Source: Clostridia bacterium | GTDB lineage: Bacteria; Bacillota; Clostridia; Oscillospirales; Acutalibacteraceae | Reading direction: 5' to 3' | DNA: 39,792 bases | Assembly: GCA_017471765.1 (NCBI GenBank) | Contig: JAFURT010000025.1 | Location: forward strand, 1 to 39,792 | Shown: one piece after another, positions 18,179 through 26,986 of the stretch | Layout of the letters: the number at the start of each line of letters is the position of its first letter | Numbering within the stretch: position 1 is the first letter of the stretch | Position numbers and translations under genes: made by a program | Notes under the pieces: generated by a model | What the model saw: only the letters and a program-made list of their open reading frames with translations | Told to the model about the DNA's origin: nothing | Database searches by the model: none

Positions 18179-19120
18179 TTAGTAGAAGGTCGCCACTGCT
18201 TCAGCCGGAGCCGGCGCCGGTTCCACCGAAAGGCCGGTCAGTACCGGGCCGGTGCGCCCATAACAGGGGTGTTCCTGCACCGAGATGGTGGCTTTCACCC
18301 TTACCCAATCCCGGTTCTTCAGGCCATCAGCTCCCGCCCACTCACACACCAGACCGGCAAAGCGGATGTCATCCGCACAGCAGGTCATCAGGGGACGGCC
18401 TACAATAAAGCAATTTTTCGGGATGGTGCGGTCTACCACCACCTGGCCTAAAAACTCCACCGTTTTTCCGTCGTAGGTATTCAGCTCCTCTGACAGATCC
18501 CGGTACCACAGAGCGTAGTCGTTGTCCCCTACGGCAATGACCGGAGCGTTTTTATCAAAGGGCAACGGGTCTTCGATGTCGTCGTACTCCACATCGTCCT
18601 CGCCATATTCATAAGCAATCTCGGTACGGCGGCTGATGCCACGAACGATTTTGTGCAGGGCCATTTTATCCAGCGTCTTGGGAGCACGGTTAAACACCAC
18701 CAGCTGGGCGCTCTGCAACTTATCCACCACCAGGCTCCGCATATTGGCGTTGTAGGTCAGGTAGGTGTTGGCATCCGCAAAGCACATTTCCTGATAAATA
18801 ACCCAATTTTTCGGCAGGTTACGGTACAGGTCATCCAACTGCCACATACCGTTATACTCCACCAGCACACGCTGGGCACGGCATTTCTTTTGCCAGGCTG
18901 TCATGTTGGCTGTTGTCAGTTGTGACGGGTCGTCTACCGTTTCGATTGTGACATTCTTACCGGAAAAGCGGGCAGGCTCCAGCTCGCACTCCCCTTCCTC
19001 ACAAAGCAACACCAGGGTGCGCTCACCGTTGTTGAAGCGCTTGTCCTCCAGCGTCGTTTGCAGGAAGGTGGTTTTACCGCTATCCAAAAAGCCGGTGAAC
19101 AGATATACCGGAATATCCAT
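18179..19120 (-). CDS. G3E (CobW-like) GTPase fused to a TIGR03943/DUF1980-type domain
   Basis: The 313-residue protein has an N-terminal P-loop (GFLDSGKTT, residues 10-18) like COG0523 metal-chaperone GTPases. It lacks their CxCC motif, and the usual NKxD base-recognition site reads NRAP (about residue 144). Residues from about 216 to the end resemble the C-terminal part of TIGR03943/YcgQ proteins, with FIVGRPLMTCCADDIRFAGLVCEW and Cys247-Cys248. The second ATG (19120) is used since GGAGGG stands 6 nt upstream. The first ATG would overlap the upstream stop as ATGA and is an alternative. It is co-transcribed with the His-rich CobW GTPase, so a joint role in metal delivery or a metal-dependent membrane process is inferred. 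Confidence 0.75.
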   Translation of the reverse strand: MDIPVYLFTGFLDSGKTTFLQTTLEDKRFNNGERTLVLLCEEGECELEPARFSGKNVTIETVDDPSQLTTANMTAWQKKCRAQRVLVEYNGMWQLDDLYRNLPKNWVIYQEMCFADANTYLTYNANMRSLVVDKLQSAQLVVFNRAPKTLDKMALHKIVRGISRRTEIAYEYGEDDVEYDDIEDPLPFDKNAPVIAVGDNDYALWYRDLSEELNTYDGKTVEFLGQVVVDRTIPKNCFIVGRPLMTCCADDIRFAGLVCEWAGADGLKNRDWVRVKATISVQEHPCYGRTGPVLTGLSVEPAPAPAEAVATFY

Positions 19121-19122
19121 GA

Positions 19123-20163
19123 TCATCCCTCCGCTACACGGAACAGCGCCGCCAGCGCCGCCTTATCAATGTGAGAACCAATCACGCACAGCAGGCCGAT
19201 GACATCCGCCGAGCCGGTACGCACATCCGGACATCCCGGAACATAATCGAAGTGAATCCACCGGCCGTCAGCGCCGGCAACAATGCCCTTCGCCCGCAGA
19301 ACCATGCCGTATGCCGCCTCATCTGCCAGTTTTCCCAGTGCCGCACCAATCTCCTCGGGTGTATACTTTGCGGCGGTTTCCACGCCCCAGCTGTCGAACA
19401 CATCGTCCGCATGATGGTGGTGATGCTCATGCTCATGGTGATGGTCATGGCAGTGGCACTCCTCCCCATCCTCGTGATGGTGGTGATGCTCATGCTCATG
19501 GTCGTGGTGATGTCCGCACACAGGGCAGGCCTGCTCGGCGGCCAGTTCTTCCAGCTCCTGTGCCAAGGTGTGCTGGCCCTTGATGGCGGCCAAAATCTGC
19601 CCACCTGTCAGCTCATCCCAAGGCGTGGTGATAATCGCCGCCGTGGCATTATGCTCCCGCAGAAGCGCCACACAGGCCTCCAGCTTATCCTGGGCCACAC
19701 CATCGGTACGGCTGAGCACGATACAGCCGGCATGGTGGATCTGGTCATTATAGAACTCACCGAAATTCTTCATGTAAACACGGCATTTACCAGCATCTGC
19801 GACGGTTGTGAAGCTGTTCAGCTTTACAGTTTCGTTTTCCACCTTCTGCACCGCACGGATGACATCGCTGAGCTTGCCCACACCCGACGGCTCGATAAGA
19901 ATACGGTCGGGGTGCAATTCATCCAGCACCTTCTGCAGAGCCTCGGTGAAATCGCCCACCAGGCTGCAGCAGATGCATCCGGAATTCATCTCCGTAATCT
20001 CGATACCGGCTTCCTTCATAAAGGCGCCGTCAATACCGATTTCGCCAAACTCGTTCTCGATCAGCACCAGCTTTTCGCCGCTGTATGCCTCTTTAATCAG
20101 TTTCTTTATCAAGGTGGTTTTACCGGCACCCAAGAAGCCGGAGAATACATCAATTTTCGTCAT
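19123..20163 (-). CDS. CobW-family (COG0523) GTPase with His-rich metal-binding segment
   Basis: The 346-residue protein has a P-loop (GFLGAGKTT, residues 9-17), the metal-binding CxCC motif (GCICC, 62-66), and EPSG and SRTD GTPase motifs. A dense His/Asp/Glu/Cys stretch at about residues 213-251 (CPVCGHHH and repeated HEHEHHHHH) precedes the CobW C-terminal domain. The family uses GTP to insert or ferry zinc, cobalt or nickel into target proteins. The His-rich loop points to zinc or nickel binding. The DNA in this stretch is repetitive because of the His codons. A clear promoter lies upstream. The target protein is unknown. Confidence 0.88.
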   Translation of the reverse strand: MTKIDVFSGFLGAGKTTLIKKLIKEAYSGEKLVLIENEFGEIGIDGAFMKEAGIEITEMNSGCICCSLVGDFTEALQKVLDELHPDRILIEPSGVGKLSDVIRAVQKVENETVKLNSFTTVADAGKCRVYMKNFGEFYNDQIHHAGCIVLSRTDGVAQDKLEACVALLREHNATAAIITTPWDELTGGQILAAIKGQHTLAQELEELAAEQACPVCGHHHDHEHEHHHHHEDGEECHCHDHHHEHEHHHHHADDVFDSWGVETAAKYTPEEIGAALGKLADEAAYGMVLRAKGIVAGADGRWIHFDYVPGCPDVRTGSADVIGLLCVIGSHIDKAALAALFRVAEG

Positions 20164-20206
20164 GCAGGTTCACTCTTTTCTGTTAAGTATTTTGGCATCA
20201 GCCGGT

Positions 20207-20235
20207 AGTATACCACAATTTTCCCGTATTTTCAA
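20207..20235 (-). promoter_or_regulatory. Sigma-A promoter of the CobW GTPase pair
   Basis: On the minus strand TTGAAA (-35, 20230-20235) and TATACT (-10, 20207-20212) are 17 nt apart. I saw no convincing Zur or other metal-regulator palindrome beside it. Confidence 0.68.
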
Positions 20236-20366
20236 TAAGCGATTGCAATTTCCTGCAAAATCCGGCTCCAGTGTAGGCGAAATGCCCAAATAACATTGAC
20301 AAACCACTCCCCCTTTTGCAAAACCTCACTTTTTTCTAAAATCCCCCTTTTTCTGCGAATTTCCAG

Positions 20367-20396
20367 TTGCTTTTTGGCCCGTAAATGGTGTATAAT
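20367..20396 (+). promoter_or_regulatory. Promoter of the PHP-phosphoesterase unit
   Basis: TTGCTT (-35, 20367-20372) and a perfect TATAAT (-10, 20391-20396) are 18 nt apart, ending about 60 nt before the gene start. Confidence 0.62.
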
Positions 20397-20457
20397 GGTA
20401 ATGATCGATAGAAAGGGTTTAGTCGGTGTTGCCGACAGTTACACACGGAGGGGTATT

Positions 20458-21297
20458 ATGTCCTGCGACCTGCATTGTCACAGTAAAATTTCCGACGGTT
20501 CCATGGGAATCGACGAGATTATCGCCATCGCCCGGCGGCGGGGGCTCAACACTATTTCCATCACCGATCACGACGCTGTGGCCGGCGCCACACGTGCCGG
20601 TGTTATCGGCAAACGGCAGGGAGTTGAGATTGTCCATGGGGTGGAGTTTTCCGCATGGGATTCCGACCGTGGCAGAAGAGTACATATCCTCGGCTATATG
20701 TGTGACGCTCCTGACCGACTGGAAGGGATGTGCCGACAGATTAATGCCAACCGCCGTGTCAGCTCCACAGAGATGGTCAAAAAGGTGCTCCGCTACTACC
20801 CCATTGTGCCGGACTCCATCGTGCGATGTGCCTCCGGCAGTACCAATGTATTTAAACAGCATATCATGCACGCCCTCATTGATGCCGGCTATGCCGACAG
20901 CTTCTATGGCGACGTGTACCACAAGCTCTTCTCCCCCGAGGGTGGCTGTGCGTATGTTTCCACCACCTATCCGGATGTGCGGGAAATCATCGACCTCATT
21001 CACAGCGCTGGCGGTTTGGCGGTACTGGCTCACCCCACGGTCTATGACAGCATCTCCATCATGGAAGAACTGACCGAGGCCGGGCTTTTGGATGGCGTGG
21101 AGGTGTGGCATCACTCTGCCGACGACGCTACGGTTGATATGCTCCAGGGCTTCGCCACCGACCACGAACTGCTGATGACCGGCGGCTCGGATTTCCACGG
21201 CATGTACGCCAACAAGCCCCGCCCCCTGGGAAGCTACGGCGCCCCGGACGGCACTGTACAGCTGATGAAGGCGTACAAAAACAAACGATTCAAATAA
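20458..21297 (+). CDS. PHP-domain phosphoesterase
   Basis: The 279-residue protein opens with DLHCHSKISDGS (His6, His8) and has ITDHDAV (residues 35-41), the first two metal-binding motifs of PHP phosphoesterases. Later His/Asp motifs include LAHPTVYD and GGSDFHGMY. It probably hydrolyses a phosphate or nucleotide ester, as in the RNase AM/YciV group, or a histidinol-phosphate-like substrate. The ATG at 20458 is chosen because GGAGGGG is 4 nt upstream and the DLHCH motif normally sits at the N-terminus. Upstream codons lie in the promoter region. It is followed within 30 nt by the TSCPD gene. Confidence 0.8.
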   Translation: MSCDLHCHSKISDGSMGIDEIIAIARRRGLNTISITDHDAVAGATRAGVIGKRQGVEIVHGVEFSAWDSDRGRRVHILGYMCDAPDRLEGMCRQINANRRVSSTEMVKKVLRYYPIVPDSIVRCASGSTNVFKQHIMHALIDAGYADSFYGDVYHKLFSPEGGCAYVSTTYPDVREIIDLIHSAGGLAVLAHPTVYDSISIMEELTEAGLLDGVEVWHHSADDATVDMLQGFATDHELLMTGGSDFHGMYANKPRPLGSYGAPDGTVQLMKAYKNKRFK

Positions 21298-21322
21298 TCG
21301 TCATTTGAGAGGAGCGACTGTT

Positions 21323-21574
21323 GTGGCTTATACCTATCGCACAAAGGGCACCTGCGCCCGCAGCATCACCTTCGACATCGTAGACGGTCTTGTTTCCAAT
21401 GTGAAATTTGAAGGCGGCTGTAACGGCAACACCCAGGGCATCGCCCGGCTGATTGAAGGTATGTCCGCAGAAGAGGCTGTCCGCCGCATGGAGGGAATCC
21501 AGTGCGGTTTCAAGGGCACCTCCTGTCCCGACCAACTGGCTAAGGCCATCAAAGAGGCGTTGGCCGCTAAATAA
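21323..21574 (+). CDS. TSCPD-domain protein (TIGR03905 type)
   Basis: The 83-residue protein contains FEGGCNGNTQGIARLIEGM and QCGFKGTSCPDQLAKAI. The latter is the TSCPD signature after which the domain is named. The domain also occurs at the end of some ribonucleotide reductases, but the function of the small stand-alone protein is unknown. Conserved cysteines suggest metal or Fe-S binding. The GTG at 21323 is used since GAGAGGAG lies 9 nt upstream. It is co-transcribed with the PHP phosphoesterase and ends in a terminator. Confidence 0.82.
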   Translation: MAYTYRTKGTCARSITFDIVDGLVSNVKFEGGCNGNTQGIARLIEGMSAEEAVRRMEGIQCGFKGTSCPDQLAKAIKEALAAK

Positions 21575-21584
21575 TCGTACCTTT

Positions 21585-21616
21585 ATGCTGTCACAGGGGC
21601 CTGTGGCAGCATTTTT
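21585..21616 (+). terminator. Terminator after the TSCPD gene
   Basis: ATGCTGTCACAG and CTGTGGCAGCAT form a 12-bp stem (one wobble) with a GGGC loop and a T tract. The next gene begins about 30 nt later and probably relies on read-through. Confidence 0.78.
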
Positions 21617-21644
21617 CTTCACACACTCTCAAGGAGGCACATGT

Positions 21645-23012
21645 ATGGACTTCCCCCACCTGTTTACCCAGCGTATGCAAGTCCTGCTGGGCGATGACTA
21701 TCCCTTCTTTCTGGCGGCGTACGATGCCCCTTTGCGCCGCGGTGTCCGGGTAAATACCGGCAAGCTCTCCGCCGACAAGCTGCAGGCACTTTTCGAGGCT
21801 CCTTTATCTCCTGCTCCTTTTGCTGACAACACGTTCTATCTGGACGTCCCCCACAAGGCGGGAAGCGACCCTCTGCATCATGCCGGCGCCTATTATATGC
21901 AGGAGCCGTCGGCCACCTCTGCCGTGACGGTGTTGGCTCCTCAGCCGGGGGAACGCGTTCTCGACCTGTGCGCCGCCCCGGGTGGAAAATCCACCCAAAT
22001 TGCCGCCGCTATCGGCCCCACAGGTTTCCTGTGGAGCAACGAATATGTGGCCGCCCGTGCCCGTATCCTCCAGCAAAACCTGGAGCGCTGGGGCGTGCGG
22101 CGGTGCGTAGTATCCAACCGGGATACCGGCACCGTATGCCGGGCGCTGGAGGGCTATTTTGACGGCGTACTGGTGGATGCCCCCTGCTCCGGCGAGGGAA
22201 TGTTCCGCAAAGAGCCCCAAGCCCTCGCCGAGTGGAGCATGGAAAACATCACCCTATGCGCTGAGCGGCAGGCAGAAATTCTGGACAACGCCGCCCTGGC
22301 GGTGCGCCCCGGCGGCCGGCTGGTGTATTCCACCTGCACCTTTGCCCCGGAAGAAAACGAACTGACCGTACTGGCCTTTTTACAGCGGCATCCGGAGTTT
22401 GTGCTGATGCCAATTACCGTAGAGTGGGGTTGCCCCGGCTTCTCCGGGCGGCAAGCAGGCGCCAATACGGACATTAACCTGACCTATACACGCCGCATTC
22501 TGCCTCAGCACGGAGGTGAGGGGCATTTTATCGCCCTGTTGCAGAAAAGCGAAGACACCTCGCCCCCCTCTGCTCCCGCCGGCTATCCTTTTCCCAAAAA
22601 CGATCCCAACGCCAAAGCTGCAGAGGCGCTGTACACGGAATGCTTCATCGACCGGCCGGAGGGAGAATTTGTCACCTTCGGTGACCGGGTGTGCCTGTTG
22701 CCCACCGACCTGCCGGATTGCCGGCAGTTGGGGGTCATCAGCGCCGGTGTGGAGGTGGCTACCGTATGCAAAAACCGGCTGGAACCGGCCCACAGCATTT
22801 TCCTGGCCTCCAAAGCGGAGAACTGCCGGCGACGGCTGGATTTTCTCCCCGGTGACCCGCTTCTCACCGCCTTCCTCCACGGTGAGGAAATCCCCTGTGA
22901 AGGGGAAAAGGGCTGGACAGCCGTCACCGTAGCCGGCCTGCCGGTTGGTTTCGGTAAATGTAGCGGCGGAAAACTGAAAAACCGCTATCCCAAAGGTTTG
23001 CGGTTGTTATGA
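21645..23012 (+). CDS. RsmF-like rRNA cytosine-C5 methyltransferase (NOL1/NOP2/Sun family)
   Basis: The 455-residue protein has SAM motif DLCAAPGGKSTQIA (about 107-120). It has the two catalytic cysteines of m5C RNA methyltransferases: DAPCSG (Cys181) and YSTCTF (Cys231). The C-terminal part, about residues 300-455, includes a PUA-like RNA-binding region as in RsmF/YebU-like enzymes. It should place m5C on 16S rRNA in the cytoplasm. The ATG at 21645 has AAGGAGG 7 nt upstream; another ATG 4 nt earlier is out of frame. The exact cytosine is inferred. Confidence 0.88.
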   Translation: MDFPHLFTQRMQVLLGDDYPFFLAAYDAPLRRGVRVNTGKLSADKLQALFEAPLSPAPFADNTFYLDVPHKAGSDPLHHAGAYYMQEPSATSAVTVLAPQPGERVLDLCAAPGGKSTQIAAAIGPTGFLWSNEYVAARARILQQNLERWGVRRCVVSNRDTGTVCRALEGYFDGVLVDAPCSGEGMFRKEPQALAEWSMENITLCAERQAEILDNAALAVRPGGRLVYSTCTFAPEENELTVLAFLQRHPEFVLMPITVEWGCPGFSGRQAGANTDINLTYTRRILPQHGGEGHFIALLQKSEDTSPPSAPAGYPFPKNDPNAKAAEALYTECFIDRPEGEFVTFGDRVCLLPTDLPDCRQLGVISAGVEVATVCKNRLEPAHSIFLASKAENCRRRLDFLPGDPLLTAFLHGEEIPCEGEKGWTAVTVAGLPVGFGKCSGGKLKNRYPKGLRLL

Positions 23013-23094
23013 ACAAAAATCTTCTATTCCACTATAAAGAATAACCATATAATAGAGAAAATTTATGATTTTCGCATTTTTCACTCATACCCCC

Positions 23095-23123
23095 TTGCAA
23101 AAAAGCAAATAATCGTATACAAT
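23095..23123 (+). promoter_or_regulatory. Sigma-A promoter of the pgk-tpiA operon
   Basis: TTGCAA (-35, 23095-23100) and TACAAT (-10, 23118-23123) are 17 nt apart, about 57 nt before pgk. Confidence 0.66.
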
Positions 23124-23180
23124 AGGGCTGTTGGTTTGTTACCTTTTTAACAGAGATCATATTTGAAAGGAAGTTATGTC

Positions 23181-24392
23181 ATGAGCTATCTGAACAAGAA
23201 GAACGTGGAAGACCTGCATGTTGCCGGCAAGCGCGTGCTGGTGCGTTGCGATTTCAACGTACCGCTGAAGAACGGTGTCATCACCGATGAGAACCGTATC
23301 GTCGCCGCTCTGCCCACCATCCAGTACCTGATCGATAACGGTGCAAAGGTGATTCTGTGCTCCCATCTGGGCAAGCCGAAGGGCGAGCCGAAGCCGGAGC
23401 TGTCCCTGGCTCCCGTGGCTGCCCGCCTGAGCGAGAAGCTGGGCAAAGAGGTGGTATTCGCCGCTGACGACAATGTGGTAGGCGACAACGCCAAGGCCGC
23501 TGTGGCCGCTATGAAGGATGGCGATGTGGTGCTGTTGCAGAACACCCGTTATCGTGCTGAGGAGACCAAGAACGGCGAGGCTCTCTCCCAGGAGCTGGGC
23601 TCCCTGTGCGACCTGTTCGTCAACGATGCGTTCGGTGCGGCTCACCGTGCTCACTGCTCCACTGTGGGCGTAGCTTCCTATGTTGAGGAGTCTGCCAATG
23701 GCTACCTGATGGCCAAAGAGGTGCAGTTCCTGGGCAATGCAGTCAACGATCCTGTCCGTCCCTTCGTCACCATCCTGGGCGGCGCCAAGGTTGCGGATAA
23801 GCTGAACGTGATCGAGAACCTGCTGAACAAGGCTGACACCCTCATCATCGGTGGCGGTATGGCCTACACCTTCCTGGCCGCTAAGGGCTACGGCGTGGGT
23901 ACCTCCCTGCTGGATGAGAGCAAGATCGACTACTGCCGTGAGATGCTGGCCCGTGCCGAGGAGAAGGGCGTTAAGATCCTGCTCCCCGTGGACTGCACCA
24001 TTGCTAAGGATTTCCCCGATCCCATCGATGCGGAGATCGAGGTTTCTGTTGTGGCCGCCGATGCCATCCCGGCTGACATGATGAGCCTGGACATCGGCCC
24101 GGCTACCGCCGAGCTGTATGCCGCTGAGGTGAAGAACGCCAAGACCGTTGTCTGGAACGGGCCTATGGGCGTGTTCGAGAACCCCACCCTGGCCAAGGGT
24201 ACCATCGCTGTGGCCAAGGCGCTGGCCGAGACCGATGCCACCACCATCATCGGTGGCGGTGACTCTGCCGCCGCTGTAAACATCCTGGGCTTCGGTAGCA
24301 AGATGAGCCACATCTCCACCGGTGGCGGTGCTTCTCTGGAGTTCCTGGAGGGCAAAGAGCTGCCCGGTATCGCCGCTATGAGCGACAAATAA
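23181..24392 (+). CDS. pgk: Phosphoglycerate kinase
   Basis: The 403-residue protein has [21 protein letters not shown], the FGAAHRAH substrate site, WNGPMGVFE, the ATP-binding GGGDSAAAV and the C-terminal [18 protein letters not shown]. It makes ATP and 3-phosphoglycerate from 1,3-bisphosphoglycerate. The start is the second in-frame ATG (MSYLNKKN), behind AAAGGAAG. It is followed 25 nt later by tpiA. Codon use is strongly optimised, as expected for a highly expressed glycolytic gene. No gap gene is next to it within the window. Confidence 0.97.
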   Translation: MSYLNKKNVEDLHVAGKRVLVRCDFNVPLKNGVITDENRIVAALPTIQYLIDNGAKVILCSHLGKPKGEPKPELSLAPVAARLSEKLGKEVVFAADDNVVGDNAKAAVAAMKDGDVVLLQNTRYRAEETKNGEALSQELGSLCDLFVNDAFGAAHRAHCSTVGVASYVEESANGYLMAKEVQFLGNAVNDPVRPFVTILGGAKVADKLNVIENLLNKADTLIIGGGMAYTFLAAKGYGVGTSLLDESKIDYCREMLARAEEKGVKILLPVDCTIAKDFPDPIDAEIEVSVVAADAIPADMMSLDIGPATAELYAAEVKNAKTVVWNGPMGVFENPTLAKGTIAVAKALAETDATTIIGGGDSAAAVNILGFGSKMSHISTGGGASLEFLEGKELPGIAAMSDK

Positions 24393-24417
24393 TTAAAAAA
24401 TAAAGGAGAATTTCATC

Positions 24418-25170
24418 ATGGGTAAGTATGTGATTGCCGGTAACTGGAAAATGAACAAGACCCCCGCCGAGGCTACCGCCCTCATTGAGGCCATCAAGCC
24501 TCTGGTGGCCGATGCCACCTGCGACGTGGTCGTAGGCGTTCCCTTCATTGATATCCCCGCCGCTCTGGAGGCCACCAAGGGCTCCAATATCGGCGTAGCC
24601 GCCCAGAACTGCTACTGGGAGAAGTCCGGTGCCTTCACCGGCGAGATTGCCGCTGATATGCTGCGTGAGATGGGTGTCGGCTATGTCATCCTGGGTCACA
24701 GCGAGCGCCGCACCTATTTCGGTGACACCGACGCTACCGTTGCCAAGCGTGTGCGTGGCGCTCTGGATGCCGGTCTGACCGTCATCCTGTGCGTGGGCGA
24801 GTACCTGGAGCAGCGTGAGCAGGACATCACCGCTGAGGTGGTGGCTATGCAGACCAAAATCGCTTTGGACGGTATTTCCGAGGAGGAGCTGAGCCGTGTG
24901 ATCATCGCCTATGAGCCCGTGTGGGCTATCGGCACCGGCAAGACCGCTACCGCTGAGCAGGCCAACGAGGTGTGCGCCCAGATCCGTGGCGTGCTGGCCG
25001 GCCTGTACAACGAGGCGGCCGCTAAAGCTGTCACCATCCAGTACGGCGGTTCCATGAACGCCGCCAATGCGGCTGAGCTGCTGGCTATGTCCGACGTGGA
25101 CGGCGGTCTGATCGGCGGTGCCTCTCTGAAGGCTCCCGATTTCGCCACCATCGTTGCGGCCGCGAAGTAA
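24418..25170 (+). CDS. tpiA: Triosephosphate isomerase
   Basis: The 250-residue protein has GNWKMNKT, the catalytic His in ILGHSERR, the catalytic Glu in AYEPVWAIGTG, and the phosphate loop GGSMNAANA with LIGGASLK. It interconverts dihydroxyacetone phosphate and glyceraldehyde-3-phosphate. AAAGGAG precedes the ATG. It belongs to the pgk operon and is followed by a structured gap before gpmI. Confidence 0.97.
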   Translation: MGKYVIAGNWKMNKTPAEATALIEAIKPLVADATCDVVVGVPFIDIPAALEATKGSNIGVAAQNCYWEKSGAFTGEIAADMLREMGVGYVILGHSERRTYFGDTDATVAKRVRGALDAGLTVILCVGEYLEQREQDITAEVVAMQTKIALDGISEEELSRVIIAYEPVWAIGTGKTATAEQANEVCAQIRGVLAGLYNEAAAKAVTIQYGGSMNAANAAELLAMSDVDGGLIGGASLKAPDFATIVAAAK

Positions 25171-25186
25171 GTTTCAAAAACCAAAC

Positions 25187-25383
25187 AAGAGGGCTGGCAG
25201 TAATGCCCGCCCTCTTCCCCTGTTAAAATAGCTTTAACAGAGGAAGAGGCATTTGTCCCTGCGAGACAAATGCACCGCCTACGGGCGGATAATTGTACGC
25301 GCAGGGGCCCCTGACGGTTTCCCCGCTCCCCTCCCTCCGTCAACAAAGCCTCTGCGCTTTATCCACAACAGCTTCTGCTGTTG
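25187..25383 (+). repeat. Array of palindromes/hairpins between tpiA and gpmI
   Basis: Several inverted repeats lie end to end in about 200 nt. They are AAGAGGGC/GCCCTCTT (25187-25216), CTCTTCC-x-CTGTTAAA with its complement (25212-25248), GCATTTGTC/GACAAATGC (25249-25273), CCGCC/GGCGG (25275-25288), the palindrome AGGGGCCCCT (25303-25312), TGACGG/CCGTCA (25312-25342) and CAACAGC/GCTGTTG (25366-25383). The first two share bases and exclude one another. It could be an interspersed palindromic repeat, a tandem terminator, or a structured leader of gpmI. No protein is supported here. Confidence 0.6.
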
Positions 25384-25407
25384 AATTTCAGAAAGGTAGA
25401 TACTGCT

Positions 25408-26925
25408 ATGAAAAAGCCTTTAACCCTAATTATCATGGACGGCTTCGGCATCAACAATGATGCTTACGGCAACGCCATTGAGGCCGCTAACACTCCCAAC
25501 CTGACCAAGATCTTCGCTGAAAACCCCACCACTCAGATCGGTGCCTCCGGCCTGGATGTGGGTCTGCCGGACGGCCAGATGGGTAACAGCGAGGTAGGCC
25601 ACACCAACATCGGCGCCGGTCGTGTGGTGTACCAGATGCTGGTGCGCATCTCCAAGTCCATTCAGGATGGGGATTTCTTTGAGAACAAGGCCCTGTTGGA
25701 TGCCATGGCTAACTGCAAGCAAAATGACAGCGCCCTGCACCTCATCGGCCTGCTGTCCGACGGCGGCGTGCACAGCCACATCGAGCATCTGTACGGTCTG
25801 GTAGAGATGGCCAAGCGCAATGGCCTTTCCAAGGTATACATCCACGCCCTGCTGGACGGCCGTGACGTCCCCCCCACCTCCGGTATCGACTATGTTAAGG
25901 CTTGCGCCGCCAAGCTGGAGGAGATCGGCGCAGGTAAGATTGCCACCGTCATGGGCCGCTACTATGCTATGGACCGTGACTTTGCCTGGGACCGCGTGGA
26001 GAAGGCATACGCCGCCATGGTCTACGGCGAGGGCAACACCGCCTGCTGTGCCGCTAAAGCTGTGTCCGATTCCTATGCCGCTGAGATCACCGACGAGTTC
26101 GTCGTCCCTACCGTGCTGGACAAGGACGGCACCATCAAGGCAAACGACAGCGTGGTGTTCTTCAACTTCCGTCCCGACCGGGCCCGGCAGATCACCCGCA
26201 CCTTTGTGGATGAGGCCTTCGACGGCTTCCAGCGTAAAAACGGCTTCTTCCCCCTGCACTACGTGTGCATGACCCCCTACGATGCCACCATGCCCAATGT
26301 GACCATCGCTTTTGAGCCGCAGGAGCTGACCATGACCATGGGCGAGTATCTGAGCCAGCAGGGCTTGACCCAGTTGCGCATTGCGGAGACTCAGAAGTAC
26401 GCTCATGTCACCTTCTTCTTCAACGGCGGCGAAGAGCGTACCTTCGAGGGCGAGGACCGCATCCTCATCCAGTCCCCCGATGTACCCACCTTCGACCTCC
26501 AGCCCGAGATGAGCGCCTATCCTGTCTGCGAGGCAGTGTGCGAGAAGATCCGCTCCGGTGCCTATGATGTGATTATCCTCAACTATGCCAACTGCGATAT
26601 GGTTGGCCACACCGGCATCTTCGATGCCGCCAAGGCCGCTGTAGAAGCCGTGGATACCTGCGTTGGCAAGACGGTGGAGGCTACCCTGGAGATGGGCGGC
26701 TGTGCCATCATCACCGCCGACCACGGCAACGCCGACAAGATGTACGAGCCGGATGGCGCCCCCTTTACCGCCCACACCACCAACCCCGTTCCCTTCTGTG
26801 TGGTTGGCAAAGATGTGTCCCTGAAGGATGGCGGTCGCCTGGCGGATATCGCCCCCACTATGCTGGCTCTTCTGGGTCTGCCCCAGCCTGCCGAAATGAC
26901 CGGCGAATCCTTGATTAACGGTTAA
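25408..26925 (+). CDS. gpmI: 2,3-bisphosphoglycerate-independent phosphoglycerate mutase
   Basis: The 505-residue protein carries MDGFGIN at the N-terminus and the catalytic serine in GQMGNSEVGHTNIGAGRVVYQ. The remaining metal motifs include HAL-x-DGRDVPP, NYANCDMVGHTG and TADHGNAD. It is a two-manganese alkaline-phosphatase-superfamily enzyme converting 3- to 2-phosphoglycerate. The ATG at 25408 fits the family start, with a weak AAAGG site upstream. It follows pgk-tpiA after the hairpin array and ends in a strong terminator. Confidence 0.96.
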   Translation: MKKPLTLIIMDGFGINNDAYGNAIEAANTPNLTKIFAENPTTQIGASGLDVGLPDGQMGNSEVGHTNIGAGRVVYQMLVRISKSIQDGDFFENKALLDAMANCKQNDSALHLIGLLSDGGVHSHIEHLYGLVEMAKRNGLSKVYIHALLDGRDVPPTSGIDYVKACAAKLEEIGAGKIATVMGRYYAMDRDFAWDRVEKAYAAMVYGEGNTACCAAKAVSDSYAAEITDEFVVPTVLDKDGTIKANDSVVFFNFRPDRARQITRTFVDEAFDGFQRKNGFFPLHYVCMTPYDATMPNVTIAFEPQELTMTMGEYLSQQGLTQLRIAETQKYAHVTFFFNGGEERTFEGEDRILIQSPDVPTFDLQPEMSAYPVCEAVCEKIRSGAYDVIILNYANCDMVGHTGIFDAAKAAVEAVDTCVGKTVEATLEMGGCAIITADHGNADKMYEPDGAPFTAHTTNPVPFCVVGKDVSLKDGGRLADIAPTMLALLGLPQPAEMTGESLING

Positions 26926-26937
26926 AATCCATCAACT

Positions 26938-26979
26938 AAAAACGCCCGCCAAACCGGTATAGGATTGGCGGGCGTTTTT
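26938..26979. terminator. Terminator after gpmI, probably bidirectional
   Basis: A perfect 15-bp inverted repeat (AAAAACGCCCGCCAA with TTGGCGGGCGTTTTT) around a 12-nt loop. The flanking A and T runs can stop both gpmI and the convergent esterase transcript. Confidence 0.92.
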
Positions 26980-26986
26980 CTTGTGC

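Noticed and set aside
19385-19520. Short tandem ATG/GTG-like repeats on the plus strand.
   Set aside because: They are the reverse complement of His/Asp/Glu codons in the CobW His-rich loop, so this is coding repetition, not a DNA repeat element.
20164-20240. A possible Zur or other metal-regulator box near the CobW promoter.
   Set aside because: No palindrome close to known metal-regulator consensus was visible; only the sigma-A promoter is supported.
25426-26775. A minus-strand open frame of about 449 codons opposite gpmI.
   Set aside because: gpmI has complete catalytic motifs; the antisense frame is low-complexity Gly/His/Val-rich translation of biased codons.
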